Shown here one piece after another: positions 1 to 8,716 of a stretch of DNA of 64,000 nt (positions within the stretch are counted from its first letter, which is position 1; each line of letters begins with the position of its first letter). The position numbers and the translations under genes are program-made. Source of the DNA: VBDM01 sp049802235 (lineage in GTDB: Bacteria > Pseudomonadota > Gammaproteobacteria > Burkholderiales > SG8-39). The notes beneath the pieces were generated by a model that did no database searches, was not told the DNA's origin, and was given only the letters and a program-made list of their open reading frames with translations. The stretch is from positions 20,430 to 84,429 of the forward strand of contig JBARMB010000105.1 of assembly GCA_049802235.1 (NCBI GenBank), in the 5' to 3' direction.

Positions 1-153
1 GATTTTCCGCCGGCGGTCGAGAAGATCCTTTACTCGAACGACCCCGCATCCCTTGCCGGGCGCGTCACGACGTTCGGGTCGTGGGCGCAGATCCAGGGAT
101 ATCTCCTGCCGGCGACGAAACCTGCAGTCCGCGCAGGCCGGCCGCTGCCATGA
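1..153 (+). CDS. 3' end of an unidentified protein (truncated by window edge)
   Basis: Frame 1 is open from the first base for 50 codons and stops at TGA 151-153. The visible tail has no motif I recognise. The stop overlaps the ATG of the next gene in an ATGA arrangement, which supports both the reading frame and co-translation with the kinase-like gene. By context it belongs to the sugar-modification operon, possibly an activating enzyme that works with the kinase, but that is a guess. Confidence 0.55.
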   Translation, partial: DFPPAVEKILYSNDPASLAGRVTTFGSWAQIQGYLLPATKPAVRAGRPLP

Positions 154-1202
154 ATCCGCTGCCGATAGCGGTCGACTCCCTGTCGAAGATTCTGAACAGC
201 GCGGTGGTGTCGGCCCGGCGGGCGGGCGGGAGCGGCAACAGCAGGGTCTACCGGGTGCGCTGCCAGGGCGGGACCGAATATGCGGTAAAATTTTACTTTG
301 AACGCACCATCAGCGGACTCGACCGTCTCGAAATCGAATTTTCAGGGCTTACATTCATGTGGGACAACGGCATTCGCTGCATTCCGCGACCGCTGATTGC
401 CGATCATGCCGGTCAGGTGGCCGTGTATGAGTTCGTCGACGGCCGCGAGATCGTCAGCAGCACGGCGACGGCCGATGATGTCGAGCAGGTCGTGCGCTTT
501 GCCGCCGAATTGCGGACCTTGGGCGGACGTCCGGGCAGCCGGCAGCTTCCACCGGCGTCCGAAGCCTGCCTCAGCATTGATTCGGTCATCGACAACATCG
601 AAAGCAGGCTGCGCCGCCTGACCGGGCTGCAGCAGCCGGGGCCGGCTCACGACGCCCTGTCCCGGTTTTTGTCAGGTGATTTTGCTCCCGCGTTCGCTGC
701 TCTGAAGGGGTGGGTCGCGAAGAAGGCGGGGCGGGAGGCATGTGCGCGCGAGCTCGCGCCGGATGCGCGGACGCTGAGCCCGTCCGACTTCGGCTTTCAC
801 AATGCGCTCAAGCGCCCGAATGGAAAACTGGTGTTCTTCGACTTCGAGTATTTCGGATGGGACGACCCGGCGAAGATGATCGCCGATTTCATCCTGCATC
901 CCGCGATGGACCTGGGCGCCGTGATCAAGGGCCTGCTCGTGCGGCGTATGCTCGATTGCTTTTCGGCCGATCCCGCCTTGGCCGGCCGCCTGGAAAGCCT
1001 CTACCCGTTTTTCGGGCTGAAATGGTGCATGATCATGTTGAACGAGTTCGTTCCGAAAGACCTGGCGAGGCGCGAGTTTGCAGCCCGCGCCCCGGTGGAT
1101 AGCGCCGCCGCCCAGATGGGGCAGCTTGGAAAGTCCGAAGCAATGCTGCAAAAAATCATGGGCGAATACGAGAATTTTCCGTTTCCGGTGCACGCGGCAT
1201 GA
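150..1202 (+). CDS. aminoglycoside/choline-type phosphotransferase (APH fold)
   Basis: 350 aa. The fold shows in two motifs. Around residues 212-218 (SDFGFHN) sits the catalytic-loop region of APH/choline kinases. Around 228-234 (VFFDFEY, Asp231) sits the metal-binding aspartate, followed by WDDPAKMIADF. The N-terminal lobe has a small hydrophobic beta stretch ending AVKFYFER, as expected for nucleotide binding. I start at ATG 150 because it forms an ATGA overlap with the preceding gene; upstream starts would extend far into that gene. It overlaps the transketolase gene by 4 bases. In a glycan locus it most likely phosphorylates a sugar or polyol intermediate, but the substrate cannot be read from sequence. 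Confidence 0.75.
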   Translation: MNPLPIAVDSLSKILNSAVVSARRAGGSGNSRVYRVRCQGGTEYAVKFYFERTISGLDRLEIEFSGLTFMWDNGIRCIPRPLIADHAGQVAVYEFVDGREIVSSTATADDVEQVVRFAAELRTLGGRPGSRQLPPASEACLSIDSVIDNIESRLRRLTGLQQPGPAHDALSRFLSGDFAPAFAALKGWVAKKAGREACARELAPDARTLSPSDFGFHNALKRPNGKLVFFDFEYFGWDDPAKMIADFILHPAMDLGAVIKGLLVRRMLDCFSADPALAGRLESLYPFFGLKWCMIMLNEFVPKDLARREFAARAPVDSAAAQMGQLGKSEAMLQKIMGEYENFPFPVHAA

Positions 1203-2029
1203 GCCGGCCGGACAAATCCGTGGCGGTGCTGGACCGAAGATCCGTGGAACTGCGCCGAACGATCGTGAAGGCGATGAACAGCGCCGGCCGCGGCCATCTG
1301 GCCTCGGCGCTGTCCCTGGTGGAGATCCTGCGCGTGCTCTACGACAACGTGCTTCGCTACGACCCGAAGCAGCCGAAATGGCCCTTGCGCGACCGCTTCA
1401 TCCTGAGCAAGGGGCATGGCTGCCTCGCGCTCTACGTGATTCTCGCGGACAAGGGCTTTTTCCCCGAGGACGAGCTGTGGAAGTTCTGCCGATTCGACGG
1501 CATTCTGGGAGGCCATCCGGAGCCCAAGGTGCCGGGGGTCGAAATCTCCACTGGCAGCCTCGGCCACGGCCTTCCCGTCGCCGTCGGCATGGCGATACAC
1601 GCGCAGCGGGCGAAAGCCGGTCACCGCGTGTTCGTGGTCCTGGGGGACGGCGAATGCAACGAGGGAACCGTGTGGGAAGCCGCCATGGGGGCGGGCAAGC
1701 ACAAGCTCGACAATCTGGTGGTCATGATCGACTACAACAAGCATCAATCCTACGGCAGCACGTACGAGGTGCTCGATCTCGAGCCGTTCGCCGATAAATG
1801 GCGCAGCTTCGGGTTCGGCGTCAGGGAGGCCGACGGTCACGACGTCGGATCGATCGAGGAGGTCCTGTCCGGAATTCCCGCGGAACACGGCAAGCCGACG
1901 GCCATCATCTGCCACACGGTGAAAGGCAAGGGCATCGGGTTCACCGAGAACAACCTGAAGTGGCACCATAAGAGCGGACTCAAGGAAGCCGAGATGACGG
2001 CATTGCTGGAAGCGCTCGAGGGCGAATAA
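1199..2029 (+). CDS. transketolase, N-terminal (ThDP-binding) subunit
   Basis: 276 aa, the ThDP pyrimidine/PP half of a split transketolase. The GHG motif is at residues 72-74 and the ThDP-diphosphate motif starts GDG at 149-151 and ends with IDYN about 30 residues later. It overlaps the upstream kinase gene (ATGA) and abuts the C-terminal subunit gene (the last A of TAA is the first base of ATG). Separate N and C subunits are common in bacteria. Placement among sugar-modifying genes suggests a dedicated C2-transfer step on a sugar rather than the pentose phosphate pathway; this role is inference. Confidence 0.9.
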   Translation: MSRPDKSVAVLDRRSVELRRTIVKAMNSAGRGHLASALSLVEILRVLYDNVLRYDPKQPKWPLRDRFILSKGHGCLALYVILADKGFFPEDELWKFCRFDGILGGHPEPKVPGVEISTGSLGHGLPVAVGMAIHAQRAKAGHRVFVVLGDGECNEGTVWEAAMGAGKHKLDNLVVMIDYNKHQSYGSTYEVLDLEPFADKWRSFGFGVREADGHDVGSIEEVLSGIPAEHGKPTAIICHTVKGKGIGFTENNLKWHHKSGLKEAEMTALLEALEGE

Positions 2030-2988
2030 TGCGCGAAACGTCCCTCGAAGAAGTCTACAAGCTAGCGAAGCAGGATAGCCGGGTCGTTTTCATCGGCTCC
2101 GATCTCGGCGTCGGCACGCTGAACAAGTTCAAGCAGGAGATGCCCGAGCGCTTCTTCATGGAGGGCATCTCCGAGGGCTACCTGATCGGCATGGCGAGCG
2201 GCCTCGCCCTCGAAGGCAAGATCGTCTACGTCAATACCATCAGCACCTTCATCACGCGGCGCTGCTACGAGCAGCTGGTCGTCGACGTGTGCCTGCACAA
2301 CCTCAACGTCCGCACGATCGGCAACGGCGGGGGCATGGTGTATGCCCCGCTCGGCCCGACGCACATGGCGATCGAGGACTTGTCGATCATGCGCGCGATC
2401 CCCAACATGACCATTGTGGCGCCCGCCGATGCGGATGAAATGCGCAGGCTCATCCCGCAGACGCTCGACTATCCGGGCCCGATCTACATACGCCTTGCCA
2501 AGGGCTACGACCCGGTCGTCACGAACGACAGCGTGCCGTTCCGCATCGGCAAGGCCCTGCCCATGAAGGAAGGGCGCGATGCGCTCCTCGTCACGACCGG
2601 CATCACCCTGAAAAACGCGCTGGACGCGGCCGAGCAGCTCGGCGCGAAAGGCATCGATGCGGCGGTCCTGCACATGCCGACCGTCAAGCCGCTGGATACG
2701 GAGCGCTTGCTCGAATACGCTTCTCGCGTGCGGGCCGTCGTGACCGTCGAGGAGAACAACATCATCGGCGGCCTCGGCAGCGCGGTCGCAGAGGTCCTCG
2801 CGGAGGCGAATTTCGATCCGGCGAAGAAATTCAGGCGCATCGGCATCCCGGACGTATTTCCCGACAAGTACGGCTCCCAGGCCAAGCTGATGGACTACTA
2901 CAAGATTTCGACGCCCGAGATCGTTTCCGTGGTGGCCGGCCTGCTCGGCGCTGTGCCCAAGGCCGCAAAAAAACTCAACGTAATGTAG
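2029..2988 (+). CDS. transketolase, C-terminal subunit
   Basis: 319 aa, with the Pyr domain and C-terminal domain of the split transketolase. The essential glutamate is in the GISEGY segment (Glu49), corresponding to the usual IAEQ region but with GY replacing QN. GGMVYAPLGPTHMAIED corresponds to the substrate-channel loop and EENNIIGGLGSAVAE begins the C-terminal domain. It is coupled to the N-terminal subunit gene by a one-base overlap, so the two should form one enzyme. The changed residues after Glu49 could mean a non-standard donor or acceptor. Confidence 0.9.
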   Translation: MRETSLEEVYKLAKQDSRVVFIGSDLGVGTLNKFKQEMPERFFMEGISEGYLIGMASGLALEGKIVYVNTISTFITRRCYEQLVVDVCLHNLNVRTIGNGGGMVYAPLGPTHMAIEDLSIMRAIPNMTIVAPADADEMRRLIPQTLDYPGPIYIRLAKGYDPVVTNDSVPFRIGKALPMKEGRDALLVTTGITLKNALDAAEQLGAKGIDAAVLHMPTVKPLDTERLLEYASRVRAVVTVEENNIIGGLGSAVAEVLAEANFDPAKKFRRIGIPDVFPDKYGSQAKLMDYYKISTPEIVSVVAGLLGAVPKAAKKLNVM

Positions 2989-2998
2989 GAGAAATGAA

Positions 2999-3661
2999 GT
3001 GGGAAGAATGCTCAACATTGTCACTCCGCTGCACAAGCGCACCAAGCGCGATTACCTGGCGCGAATGGTCGACAACAAGCTCGAAGCCGTCGAGAAGGCG
3101 AAGAAATACGGCGCCGACTACTGGGACGGGGACCGGCGCTACGGCTACGGCGGCTACAAGTACGACGGCCGCTGGAAAGTCGTCGCGGAAAAGCTGATCG
3201 AGGAATACAAGCTCAAGCCGAATGCGAGAATTCTGGACGTGGGCTGCGGCAAGGGTTTCCTGCTCTACGAACTGAAGCAGCTGCTGCCCGATGCCGACGT
3301 GGTCGGCTTCGATGTTTCGGAATACGGGATAGCGAATGCCAAGGAGGAAATCCGCGACCGCCTGTTCGTCTACAAGGCGCAAAACCCATATCCGTTCGGC
3401 GACAAGTCCTTCGATCTCGTGATTTCCCTGGGGTGCTGCCACAACTTCCGCCTGTTCGAGGTTGAGACGGCGGTCAAGGAAATGGAACGGGTCGGCAAGA
3501 ACAAGTATTTCATGGTGGAGAGCTACCGCAACGAAAAGGAGCTGTTCAACCTGGAATGCTGGGCGCTGACCTGCGAGTCTTTCTTCGATACCGCCGAATG
3601 GATCTGGGTTCTCAACCGCTTCGGATATACCGGCGACTACGAGTTCATTTATTTCGAATAA
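2999..3661 (+). CDS. class I SAM-dependent methyltransferase
   Basis: 220 aa. SAM motif I is ILDVGCGKGF at residues 78-87, followed by an acidic residue at the end of strand beta 2 (VVGFDVSEYG). The N-terminal 60 residues are basic and rich in Tyr/Gly (YWDGDRRYGYGGYKYDGRW). The start is GTG 2999, with AGGAG about 7 bases upstream; ATG 3008 is an in-frame alternative. Position after the transketolase genes suggests methylation of a sugar or sugar-linked group. O-, N- or C-specificity cannot be told. Confidence 0.75.
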   Translation: MGRMLNIVTPLHKRTKRDYLARMVDNKLEAVEKAKKYGADYWDGDRRYGYGGYKYDGRWKVVAEKLIEEYKLKPNARILDVGCGKGFLLYELKQLLPDADVVGFDVSEYGIANAKEEIRDRLFVYKAQNPYPFGDKSFDLVISLGCCHNFRLFEVETAVKEMERVGKNKYFMVESYRNEKELFNLECWALTCESFFDTAEWIWVLNRFGYTGDYEFIYFE

Positions 3662-3674
3662 GGCGGAGAGAAGA

Positions 3675-4727
3675 ATGCTGGAGGTCAAGAAATTCAAGGC
3701 GGCCGTTCTGACCGAGCTGAAGGCGCCGCTGGAAATCGCGGAACTGGATTTTCCCGAATCGCTCTCGTTCGGACAGGTGCTCGTCAAGGTGCACTTCAGC
3801 GGCATCTGCGGCGCCCAGATCAACGAGATCGAGGGGGCGAAGGGACCGGACAAGTTTCTTCCCCATCTGCTCGGTCACGAAGGCTCGGCCACCGTGGTCG
3901 AGACCGGGGCGGGCGTCAAGGCGGTGAAGAAAGGCGACCGGGTGGTCATGCACTGGCGCCAGACCAACGGGATACAGTGCGAAACTCCCGCCTATTCATG
4001 GAACGGCCGCAAGGTCAACGCCGGATGGGTGACGACGTTCAACAACTACGCCATCGTCTCGGAAAACCGGCTCACGAAAATTCCTCCGGACTTCGATCTG
4101 CGCGTGGCGCCGTTGTTCGGCTGCGCGGTGACCACCGCGATGGGGGTGGTCAACAACAACGCCCACGTCAAGATCGGGCAATCCGTGGTCGTGTTCGGCG
4201 TGGGCGGTGTCGGGCTGAATACCGTTCAGGCGGCGGCGATGGTGTCGGCGTATCCCATCGTTGCCGTCGATATCGTCGATGCGAAACTGGAGATGGCCAA
4301 GCGCTTCGGGGCGACCCATTGCTTCAACTCGGCCAGGACGCCGAATTTCCGCGAAGAGATCCTGAAGATCGTCGGCCAGGCCGGGGCCGATGTCATCATC
4401 GAGACCACCGGCAACGGAAGGGTGATCGAGCAGGCGTACGAACTCACCCATGCGGACGGGAAGACCATCCTCGTCGGAGTTCCGACGAAAGGCGACAACA
4501 TTTCAATCTATTCGCTGCCGCTCCACTTCAAGAAGATCCTGAGGGGTTCGCACGGCGGCGACGCCGAGCCTCATCTGGACATTCCCCGATACGTCCGGCT
4601 GATGCAGGCCGGCAAGCTCAAGCTGGACGGCCTAGTCACCCACGAGTTCAAGCTCGACCAGATCAACGAAGCCATACGGCTGGTCAGGAGCGGCGAGGCC
4701 GGCCGGGTACTGGTTGCGATGGACTGA
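3675..4727 (+). CDS. zinc-binding alcohol dehydrogenase (MDR superfamily)
   Basis: 350 aa. Catalytic-zinc ligands are visible as Cys45 (GICGAQ) and His68-Glu69 (GHEGS), and the Rossmann motif GVGGVG lies near residue 176. The structural-zinc lobe normally holds four cysteines, but here the region after GDRVVMHW has only one, so the structural zinc is probably absent. An RBS (ggcggagag) precedes ATG 3675. The family oxidises or reduces alcohols with NAD(P). Between two methyltransferases it probably acts on a sugar hydroxyl or keto group. Confidence 0.85.
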   Translation: MLEVKKFKAAVLTELKAPLEIAELDFPESLSFGQVLVKVHFSGICGAQINEIEGAKGPDKFLPHLLGHEGSATVVETGAGVKAVKKGDRVVMHWRQTNGIQCETPAYSWNGRKVNAGWVTTFNNYAIVSENRLTKIPPDFDLRVAPLFGCAVTTAMGVVNNNAHVKIGQSVVVFGVGGVGLNTVQAAAMVSAYPIVAVDIVDAKLEMAKRFGATHCFNSARTPNFREEILKIVGQAGADVIIETTGNGRVIEQAYELTHADGKTILVGVPTKGDNISIYSLPLHFKKILRGSHGGDAEPHLDIPRYVRLMQAGKLKLDGLVTHEFKLDQINEAIRLVRSGEAGRVLVAMD

Positions 4728-4835
4728 GCCCCGGCTCGATCGGGGCTTGCTCGTGATCGACTCGGAGCCAGTGGCGTTCAATTGACAGGGCAGCTCGCCG
4801 GGACGCCGGCGAGGCGCGTTTCTCAGGGATCCGGA

Positions 4836-6038
4836 ATGAGCAGTTGCCACCTGTGCGGAGAAGAAAAATTGCTGGCCTTGCTCGATCTGGGCGAGCACCC
4901 CATCGCCCACCGGCTGGTCACCGATCCGCACGCCGCGGAATACGTGCATCCGGTCGCGCTGCGCTATTGCGAAAATTGCGGTCTGATCCAGTTAACCGAT
5001 CCAATCCCGCCGAAGCTGCTGTACACGGAGTATTCCTGGCTCAGCGCGTGGAAGCCCCAGGCGCACATTCCGCGGCTCGTATCCATGATCGGCGCGATGC
5101 CGGGCGTGACCCGGGACGCGAAGATCGTCGAAGTCGGTTGCAACGACGGCACCTTCCTCGAGGCGCTCCGCAAGGAAGGCTATCGGAATGTCATCGGGAT
5201 CGAGCCGGCGCAGGACGCGATCCGCGCAGCCAAAGGCAAGGGGCTCGACGTGATCCACGGCTACTTCGGCCTCGAGGCGGCGCAGTCGCTGGTCGCCGCG
5301 CGCGGAAAGTTCGACGTGTTCGTGACACGGCAGGTGCTGGAACACGTGATCGCCTTGGGCGATTTCCGGGACGGAATGCGCACCGTCCTGCGCCCCGGCG
5401 GGCACGTCATGATCGAAGTGCCCAACTTCGATTTCAGCCTCGCCACCATGGACTACAGCGCGATCTGGGAGGAGCACGTCAATCACTTCACGCTCGACAC
5501 GCTGACGCGCTTTTACGCCGGCGGCGGGTTCCGGGTGCTTGGCAGCGAGACCGCGCCGTTCTGCGGCGAAGCGCTGATCACGGTCGCCGAATATACCGGC
5601 ACGCCCGCGGTCTCGCCGGTCTCCCGCGCGGCGCCGGGACGCGAACAAGCCCTCGCTTTCCGCGACTATTGGCCCAAATACAAGCAGGCGCTCGTTCGTT
5701 ATCTGGCCGCGTACCACGACGGCGGCCGGAAGGTGGCCGTCTACGGCGCCGGGTGCCGCGCCTGCTGCGTGATCAATTACGCCGGGCTGGGGCCTTACAT
5801 CGACGCCGTGCTCGACGACCAGCCGGAGAAGCAGGGCAAGTACATGCCCGGCTCGCACCTTCCCATCGTTTCCGGCGAGACGCTGGAGAAGGACGGCTAC
5901 GATCTGTGCATGCTCGCGGTCAACGCGGAGAACGAGCACAAGGTGATCGCCAGGCACGCGGCCTACGAGCAGAAACAAGCCGGGCGCTTCGTGTCCCTGT
6001 TGCCGCCGAGCGACCGGCTGCTGCAGTTGCCGTCCTGA
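4836..6038 (+). CDS. NDP-sugar C-methyltransferase-like protein (zinc-finger type)
   Basis: 400 aa. Three blocks are as in the TylC3/NovU/TcaB9 C-methyltransferase family. An N-terminal zinc site uses Cys4, Cys7, Cys45 and Cys48. The SAM domain has VEVGCNDGTF near residues 98-107. A C-terminal Rossmann-like domain has VAVYGAGCRACC. The EEH motif (WEEHVNHF) corresponds to the catalytic Glu-His of the family, though Trp replaces the tyrosine seen in TcaB9. I chose ATG 4836, preceded by GGGATCCGGA, over a TTG at 4782 that adds 18 low-complexity residues. A paralogue lies at 7381-8625. Confidence 0.82.
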   Translation: MSSCHLCGEEKLLALLDLGEHPIAHRLVTDPHAAEYVHPVALRYCENCGLIQLTDPIPPKLLYTEYSWLSAWKPQAHIPRLVSMIGAMPGVTRDAKIVEVGCNDGTFLEALRKEGYRNVIGIEPAQDAIRAAKGKGLDVIHGYFGLEAAQSLVAARGKFDVFVTRQVLEHVIALGDFRDGMRTVLRPGGHVMIEVPNFDFSLATMDYSAIWEEHVNHFTLDTLTRFYAGGGFRVLGSETAPFCGEALITVAEYTGTPAVSPVSRAAPGREQALAFRDYWPKYKQALVRYLAAYHDGGRKVAVYGAGCRACCVINYAGLGPYIDAVLDDQPEKQGKYMPGSHLPIVSGETLEKDGYDLCMLAVNAENEHKVIARHAAYEQKQAGRFVSLLPPSDRLLQLPS

Positions 6039-6057
6039 CGTGGAGCGGCCGGCCGAC

Positions 6058-6603
6058 ATGGCGATCACACTGAAGCGGCTCAACGAAGAGGTGTACTTCG
6101 CCGAAGATCCGATCGTCAGGGTAGGCCGCGAGGACATTGAGATGCTCAAACGACTCGCACTCGACACCCGGCGCAAGCGCGTCAGGCTGTGCGCGCACCG
6201 CGGCGTCGAGGACGCGCTGCACGAGATGCTGATCGTGCACACGAAAGAGGCGTACGTCCGGCCGCACAAGCACTTGAACAAGGCCGAGTCGTTTCACCTC
6301 GTCGAAGGCGCGGTGGACGTCGTGTTTTTCGACGACGACGGCGCGATCAGGGACGTGGTCTGCATGGGGCGGGGCGCGACGGGCGACAGTTTCTTCTACC
6401 GGATTTCCGGGCCGCAGTACCACACTTTGCTGATCCGCTCGGATTTCGTGGTGTTCCACGAGGCCACCAGCGGGCCGTTCGTGAGGGAGCAGACGGCGTT
6501 CGCTCCCTGGGCGCCGGCCGAAGACGATCTCGCCGGGCAGGCCGCGTTCTTCCGCCGCACCGACGAGTCCGTCCGGCGTTTCCTCGCGGCGCGCGGCAAA
6601 TGA
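6058..6603 (+). CDS. WbuC-family cupin metalloprotein
   Basis: 181 aa. The cupin core has the metal-ligand motif PHKHLNKAESFH followed by LVEGAVDVVFFDD, and then the second cupin strand set with PQYHTLLIRSD. The overall layout matches WbuC, a small cupin found in O-antigen clusters whose reaction is not established. I prefer ATG 6058 with GGAG upstream to GTG 6040. The stop overlaps the following SDR start (ATGA). Its neighbours support a role in nucleotide-sugar or glycan modification. Confidence 0.75.
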   Translation: MAITLKRLNEEVYFAEDPIVRVGREDIEMLKRLALDTRRKRVRLCAHRGVEDALHEMLIVHTKEAYVRPHKHLNKAESFHLVEGAVDVVFFDDDGAIRDVVCMGRGATGDSFFYRISGPQYHTLLIRSDFVVFHEATSGPFVREQTAFAPWAPAEDDLAGQAAFFRRTDESVRRFLAARGK

Positions 6604-7379
6604 AGAAAGCCAGACACACGCTGCTCGTCGGGGCCACACGGGGAATCGGCCGCGCCGTCGCCCGGGCTTTTGCCGGCGAGGGACACAAGGTTTCGGTCAT
6701 CGGCCGGCGCGCCGCCGCCGCGGCGGACGCCGCCCCCGGGCTGCGCCATTGGGCGGTGGATCTCACGGATTCGAAGGCCCGTGCGCGCGTGCTTGAGCGC
6801 ATCGTGCGCGAGCGCGGACGGCTTACGCATCTGGTCTTCATGCAGCGCTACCGCGGGGACGGCGACGCCTGGGAGGGCGAGCTCGCGACCAGCCTCACCG
6901 CGACCAAGCAGATCATCGAGCGGCTCGTCGGCGCGTTCGACGGCGCGCCGGAAAACTCGATCGTCATGGTCGGCTCGATCGCCAGCCGGCTGATCGCCGA
7001 AGAGCAGCCGCTCGGCTACCACGTGGCGAAGGCGGGCCTCGCGCAAATGGCGCGCTATTACGCCGTGACGCTCGGTCCGAAAGGCATCCGCGTCAACTGC
7101 GTGTCGCCGGGCGTGGTCCTGAAGGACGAAGCGCGCGACTTTTACAGCCGCAACGAGAAACTGCTCGACCTGTACAGGAAGATCATCCCGATCGGGCGCA
7201 TGAGCACCGCGGACGAAATCGCGCAGCTCGTCGTGTTCCTGTGCAGCCCGAAAGCCTCGTCCATCACCGGCCAGAACATCGTCGCCGACGGCGGCCTTTC
7301 CCTGCAATGGCAGGAATCGCTCGCGCGCCGCACGGCGCTCAAAAATCTCACCATCACGCGCAAACCCCGGGGAAAATGA
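6600..7379 (+). CDS. short-chain dehydrogenase/reductase (SDR)
   Basis: 259 aa, classical SDR length. The cofactor motif GATRGIG is at residues 11-17, the catalytic serine lies in the GSIASR segment and YHVAK supplies the Tyr-x-x-x-Lys pair. The NNAG motif is replaced by a divergent FMQRYRG segment. The C-terminus ends in a typical SITGQNIVADGG stretch. It is translationally coupled to the WbuC-like gene by ATGA. It probably oxidises or reduces a keto-sugar, but the substrate is not visible. Confidence 0.88.
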   Translation: MKKARHTLLVGATRGIGRAVARAFAGEGHKVSVIGRRAAAAADAAPGLRHWAVDLTDSKARARVLERIVRERGRLTHLVFMQRYRGDGDAWEGELATSLTATKQIIERLVGAFDGAPENSIVMVGSIASRLIAEEQPLGYHVAKAGLAQMARYYAVTLGPKGIRVNCVSPGVVLKDEARDFYSRNEKLLDLYRKIIPIGRMSTADEIAQLVVFLCSPKASSITGQNIVADGGLSLQWQESLARRTALKNLTITRKPRGK

Positions 7380-7380
7380 A

Positions 7381-8625
7381 ATGACCAGTGCATCAGCGCA
7401 CAAGCGCGACACCTGCCGCCTGTGCGAAGGCCGCAACCTCGAACTTGCCCTGCCGCTGACGCCCACGCCGCTGGCCGACTCGTACGTTCCCGCGAAGCTG
7501 CTCGACAAGGCGCAGGAGGTCTATCCGCTCGACCTGTATCTGTGCCGCGACTGCGGCCATGTGCAGCTGCTCGACGTGGTGCATCCCGAGGTCATCTACT
7601 ACGATTACATCTACGAGACCAAGAGCTCGCTCGGCTTGGTCGAGCATTTCCGGCAGTACGCCGACGAGGTGCTCGCGCGCGTGAAGCCGCCGCAGGGCGC
7701 GCTCGTCGTCGATCTCGGCAGCAACGACGGCAGCCTGCTCGGCTTCTTCAAACAGCGCGGAATGCGGGTGCTCGGCATCGACCCCGCGCGCGAGATTGCG
7801 CGCCGGGCGACCGAAGTCGGCATCGAGACCCTTCCCGAGCTGTATACGCGCGAGCTGGCGCGCAAGCTCAGGAGCGAGCGCGGCGCGGCGGCGATCGTAA
7901 CGGCGAACAACCTGTTCGCCAACGTGGACGAGCTCGGCTCGTTCACCGACGCCATCCGCGACCTGCTCGCTCCAGATGGAGTTTTCATTTTCGAGAGCTT
8001 CTACCTGGTCGACTGGATCCAGCACATGGTGTTCGATTTCACCTACCACGAGCACCTGTCCTATTTTTCCGCGAAGCCGCTGGCGAAATTCTTTCAGCGC
8101 CACGGCATGGAACTGATCGACGCGCTGCGCGTACCGACCAAGGGCGGATCGGTGCGCTACACGGTCCAGCTCGCGGGCGGCCCCCGGCCGGTTTCGCCGT
8201 CGGTGAAGAAGCTGATGGACCTGGAGACGACCGTCGGCTCCGACCACATCAAGACCTTCAGGGCGTTCACGAAAAAAATAGACGCGGCGAAGGAGCAGCT
8301 CGCCGCGTTGCTGCGAGACCTCAAGGCGCAAGGCAAGACCGTTGCGGGCTACGGCGCGTCGGCGACGACCACGACGCTGGTCTATCACTTCGGCCTGGCG
8401 CCGTCGCTGCAGTTCATGGTGGACGACTACGCGGCCAAGCAGAACCTGTTCAGCCCGGGCGACCACATTCCGGTACTAGCGCCGGAGGAGCTCTACCGGC
8501 GCAAGCCCGATTACGTGCTGGTCCTGGCGTGGCGGTATTTCGAGCCGATCGTAAAAAAGCACCAGGCCTATCTGAAGCAGGGAGGGCATTTTATCGTTCC
8601 CCTGCCCGAGCTCAAGGTGATCTGA
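7381..8625 (+). CDS. NDP-sugar C-methyltransferase-like protein (second copy)
   Basis: 414 aa, the same three-domain family as the protein at 4836-6038. The zinc ligands are Cys12, Cys15, Cys55 and Cys58, the SAM motif is VVDLGSNDGS and the catalytic YHEH motif carries the Tyr-x-Glu-His arrangement known from TcaB9. The C-terminal domain has VAGYGASATTTT and ends with a carboxylate-rich FSPGDHIPV segment. Only one base separates it from the SDR gene. Two such proteins in one locus suggest either two C-methyl branches or one methyltransferase and one repurposed paralogue. Confidence 0.85.
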   Translation: MTSASAHKRDTCRLCEGRNLELALPLTPTPLADSYVPAKLLDKAQEVYPLDLYLCRDCGHVQLLDVVHPEVIYYDYIYETKSSLGLVEHFRQYADEVLARVKPPQGALVVDLGSNDGSLLGFFKQRGMRVLGIDPAREIARRATEVGIETLPELYTRELARKLRSERGAAAIVTANNLFANVDELGSFTDAIRDLLAPDGVFIFESFYLVDWIQHMVFDFTYHEHLSYFSAKPLAKFFQRHGMELIDALRVPTKGGSVRYTVQLAGGPRPVSPSVKKLMDLETTVGSDHIKTFRAFTKKIDAAKEQLAALLRDLKAQGKTVAGYGASATTTTLVYHFGLAPSLQFMVDDYAAKQNLFSPGDHIPVLAPEELYRRKPDYVLVLAWRYFEPIVKKHQAYLKQGGHFIVPLPELKVI

Positions 8626-8716
8626 CAATAACAGACTTGCGCCGGCCGCCGGGACGGCCGACGATACCCGGCCGGGCGCCTGCTTCGATCGGGCGGGGAG
8701 CAAAAGGGGGCGTGGC

